In this document: piece by piece, positions 62,250-64,000 of the stretch
Numbering within the stretch: position 1 is the first letter of the stretch
Layout: every line of letters begins with the position of its first letter
NCBI GenBank assembly: GCA_910579735.1
Contig: CAJTUZ010000010.1
Location: 62,001-126,000 of the forward strand
DNA: 64,000 nucleotides
From: an uncultured Lachnospiraceae bacterium
Lineage (GTDB): Bacteria > Bacillota > Clostridia > Lachnospirales > Lachnospiraceae
Reading direction: 5' to 3'
The notes under the pieces: generated by a model
The model's database searches: none
Told to the model about the DNA's origin: nothing
What the model saw: only the letters and a program-made list of their open reading frames with translations
Program-made: the position numbers and the translations under genes

Positions 62250-63368
62250 CTAAATAACATATCTGTCATTATGTTCTACAACTATTTCGATACCATTTTC
62301 TCCCTTGTAGTAAGAATTGGCACGAATCGTTCCCCGGCTCTCGACAATACAATTCTCAATATGCGTGTTATCTCCGATATATACATCATTCAAAATAATC
62401 GAATTTTTGATGTAACAGTTATTGCCGATATAAGTCTTTTTAAATATAACCGAATCTTCTACCGTACCGTTTACGATACATCCGCTCGAGATCAGACTGT
62501 TTCTGATCTTGGCGCCCACGTTATACTTAGCCGGCGGATTATCATCTACCTTAGAATATACATCAGGATACTGTTTGAAGAAATAATTTCTGATATCCGG
62601 CTGAAGGAAATCCATATTAGTCTTAAAGTAATCGTCTACCGTTGCAATATTGCTCCAGTACTCTTTAATCTTATACCCGAAAATCCTCTTCATATCCTTA
62701 TGGCGGATCAGAATATCCTTTACGAAATCATATCTGTCTTCTTCCGCACACTTTTCGATCATCTCGATAAGCTGTCTTCTTCTGACAACATAAACGCCGC
62801 AGGAAATCGTATTGGATTTGGCCACTACCGGTTTCTCTTCAAACTCTTCGATACGGCTCTCTTCATTCATTTTCACCGTACCGTAGCGCTCTACGTTCAC
62901 GCCCGGCCCCATATCTTTGCACACGACCGTAATATCTGCTTTTTTATCAATATGATATTCAAGAACTTTGTTGTAATCCATCTTGTAAACACAGTCACCG
63001 GAAGAGATCACAACATACGGCTCATGGCTGTTCTTTAAGTAAGAAAGATTCTGGGCGATCGCATCTGCCGTACCGCGATACCACGCATTGCTTTCCGCCG
63101 TTACCGCAGGTGTAAAAACGAACAGGCCGCCCTGCTTACGTCCGAAATCCCACCACTTGGAAGAACTCAAATGCTCATTCAGACTTCCTGCATTATACTG
63201 GGTAAATACAGCAACTTTATTAATGTGGGAATTGGTCATATTACTGAGTGCAAAGTCGATGCCGCGATAACTTCCTGCGATCGGCATAGCACAGACAGCT
63301 CGTTTCCGGGTCAGTTCTTTCATTCTGTGGTTATTACCACCGGCTAAAATAATTCCTATTGCTCTCAC
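62250..63368 (-). CDS. glgD: Glucose-1-phosphate adenylyltransferase subunit GlgD
   Basis: GlgD is the regulatory partner of GlgC in Firmicutes; together they make ADP-glucose for glycogen. The 372-residue product has a nucleotidyltransferase domain (IILAGGNNHRMKELTRKRA, SSGDCVYKMDY) and a left-handed beta-helix tail (NSLISSGCIVNGTVEDSVIF). The start is a GTG at 63368 that overlaps the glgC stop by GTGA, so the subunits are coupled. Confidence 0.95.
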   Translation of the reverse strand: MRAIGIILAGGNNHRMKELTRKRAVCAMPIAGSYRGIDFALSNMTNSHINKVAVFTQYNAGSLNEHLSSSKWWDFGRKQGGLFVFTPAVTAESNAWYRGTADAIAQNLSYLKNSHEPYVVISSGDCVYKMDYNKVLEYHIDKKADITVVCKDMGPGVNVERYGTVKMNEESRIEEFEEKPVVAKSNTISCGVYVVRRRQLIEMIEKCAEEDRYDFVKDILIRHKDMKRIFGYKIKEYWSNIATVDDYFKTNMDFLQPDIRNYFFKQYPDVYSKVDDNPPAKYNVGAKIRNSLISSGCIVNGTVEDSVIFKKTYIGNNCYIKNSIILNDVYIGDNTHIENCIVESRGTIRANSYYKGENGIEIVVEHNDRYVI

Positions 63369-64000
63369 TGTTCTTCACCTGCCTTAATCAATGTTCTACC
63401 GCTCGGAAGATATCCGTTTTCAAAGTCTCCGGCAGAAGTTACGCCGAATACAACGGAATTCTTTCCGATAGAGACGCCGCTTGGAATAACGCTCTTTTCA
63501 CCGATCGTTACAAGACCATGATTATAGATATGCGGGTCTGTCTCATTCGGAGCCTCTTCCCCGACACCTAATTTCACGTCGTCTTTCAAAACGACATTCT
63601 CTGCTACGATTGCTTTATTCAATTCACAATTTCTGCCTATTTCGGTAGAATTCATGACAATGGAATCACGGATCACAGTACCCTCTCCGACCACTACGCC
63701 GCAGCCGATCACGGAATTGTATACCTTACCGTAAATCTCTGTGCCTTCACCCACGATGCTTCTCTCGACTACACTGTCGGGAGCCAGATATTGAGGCGGC
63801 AGAGTCTCGCACTTGGTGTAAATCTTCCAATACTCTTCATACAGATTGAATTCCGGAACAATATCAATCAGTTCCATATTCGCTTCCCAATAAGAGTTCA
63901 ATGTTCCTACGTCTTTCCAGTATCCGTTGAATTCATATGCATATAAGGAACCGTTGTTTTTGTGGCAATACGGAATGATATGTTTGCCAAAATCCAGTCC
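63365..64000 (-). CDS. glgC: Glucose-1-phosphate adenylyltransferase GlgC, N-terminus off window
   Basis: Only the last 211 codons are inside the window; the start lies to the right. Visible are the end of the catalytic domain (FNGYWKDVGTLNSYWEANMELI) and the beta-helix C-terminal domain (SIVGEGTEIYGKVYNSVIGCGVVVGEGTVIRDSIV). GlgC is the catalytic ADP-glucose synthase subunit and limits glycogen synthesis. It is followed by glgD with a 4-bp overlap. Confidence 0.95.
   Translation of the reverse strand, partial: GLDFGKHIIPYCHKNNGSLYAYEFNGYWKDVGTLNSYWEANMELIDIVPEFNLYEEYWKIYTKCETLPPQYLAPDSVVERSIVGEGTEIYGKVYNSVIGCGVVVGEGTVIRDSIVMNSTEIGRNCELNKAIVAENVVLKDDVKLGVGEEAPNETDPHIYNHGLVTIGEKSVIPSGVSIGKNSVVFGVTSAGDFENGYLPSGRTLIKAGEEQ

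Noticed and set aside
62271..63038. 255-codon plus-strand frame
   Set aside because: Antisense to glgD, without ribosome site or family marks.
1..64000. CRISPR arrays, tRNA or rRNA genes, transposases, prophage genes
   Set aside because: I looked for regular repeats, cloverleaf arms, and recombinase or capsid motifs and saw none. A short tRNA-like fold could still have been missed by eye.

Overview
The window looks like a chromosomal segment of a spore-forming, Gram-positive gut-type Clostridia, most likely Lachnospiraceae. The reasons are sporulation genes (sipL, spoIIQ, spoIID, spoVT, spoVG), a T-box in front of ileS, strong AGGAGG ribosome sites, the GlgC/GlgD pair, and many sugar, peptide and cell-surface genes. 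Genus cannot be decided from the sequence alone. Nearly all genes lie on the minus strand. The exceptions are plsC, degV with a GNAT gene, and a Y-family polymerase with a YolD-like gene. I see no rRNA, tRNA, CRISPR array, phage or transposase gene.

Layout, left to right. 1-4.9 kb: end of a sugar ABC operon (binding lipoprotein cut by the edge, two permeases) with a YesM-type sensor kinase. 5.3-6.6 kb: bactofilin and a membrane protein with an inactivated M23 fold. 6.8-12.3 kb: sipL, then pyrD, pyrK, pyrC and a PrcB-type lipoprotein, with a 198-bp near-perfect palindrome between pyrC and pyrK. 12.4-18.2 kb: plsC on plus, then a GH9-like lipoprotein, an amidohydrolase, spoIIQ and spoIID. 18.3-30.1 kb: an EF-hand/RTX-like protein, a LamG protein, an aconitase-family hydratase, a chemoreceptor, a membrane acyltransferase, hflX and glgP. 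30.3-37.6 kb: a propeller lipoprotein immediately behind a T-box-controlled ileS; divergent degV and an Eis-like GNAT.

37.7-47.7 kb: an apparent ten-kilobase operon with an oligopeptide ABC transporter, a second propeller protein lodged between its two ATPase genes, and an MBOAT/SGNH O-acylation pair at its end. 48-50.9 kb: a LexA-boxed Y-family polymerase and YolD-like gene, then spoVT. 51-55.7 kb: a cell-wall group of alpha/beta hydrolase, membrane-anchored MurF-like ligase, D-Ala-D-Ala ligase and M19 dipeptidase. 55.8-64 kb: a GH5 glucanase lipoprotein, a 36-residue microprotein with an upstream LexA box identical to the polymerase's, mfd, pth, spoVG, glgD and the end of glgC.

Themes: envelope and peptidoglycan work, spore formation, pyrimidine synthesis, glycogen turnover and DNA-damage response. 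The best leads are the palindromic element in the pyr operon, the SOS-linked microprotein, and the propeller/peptide-transporter/O-acylation operon. Several proteins keep a catalytic fold while losing its key residues.
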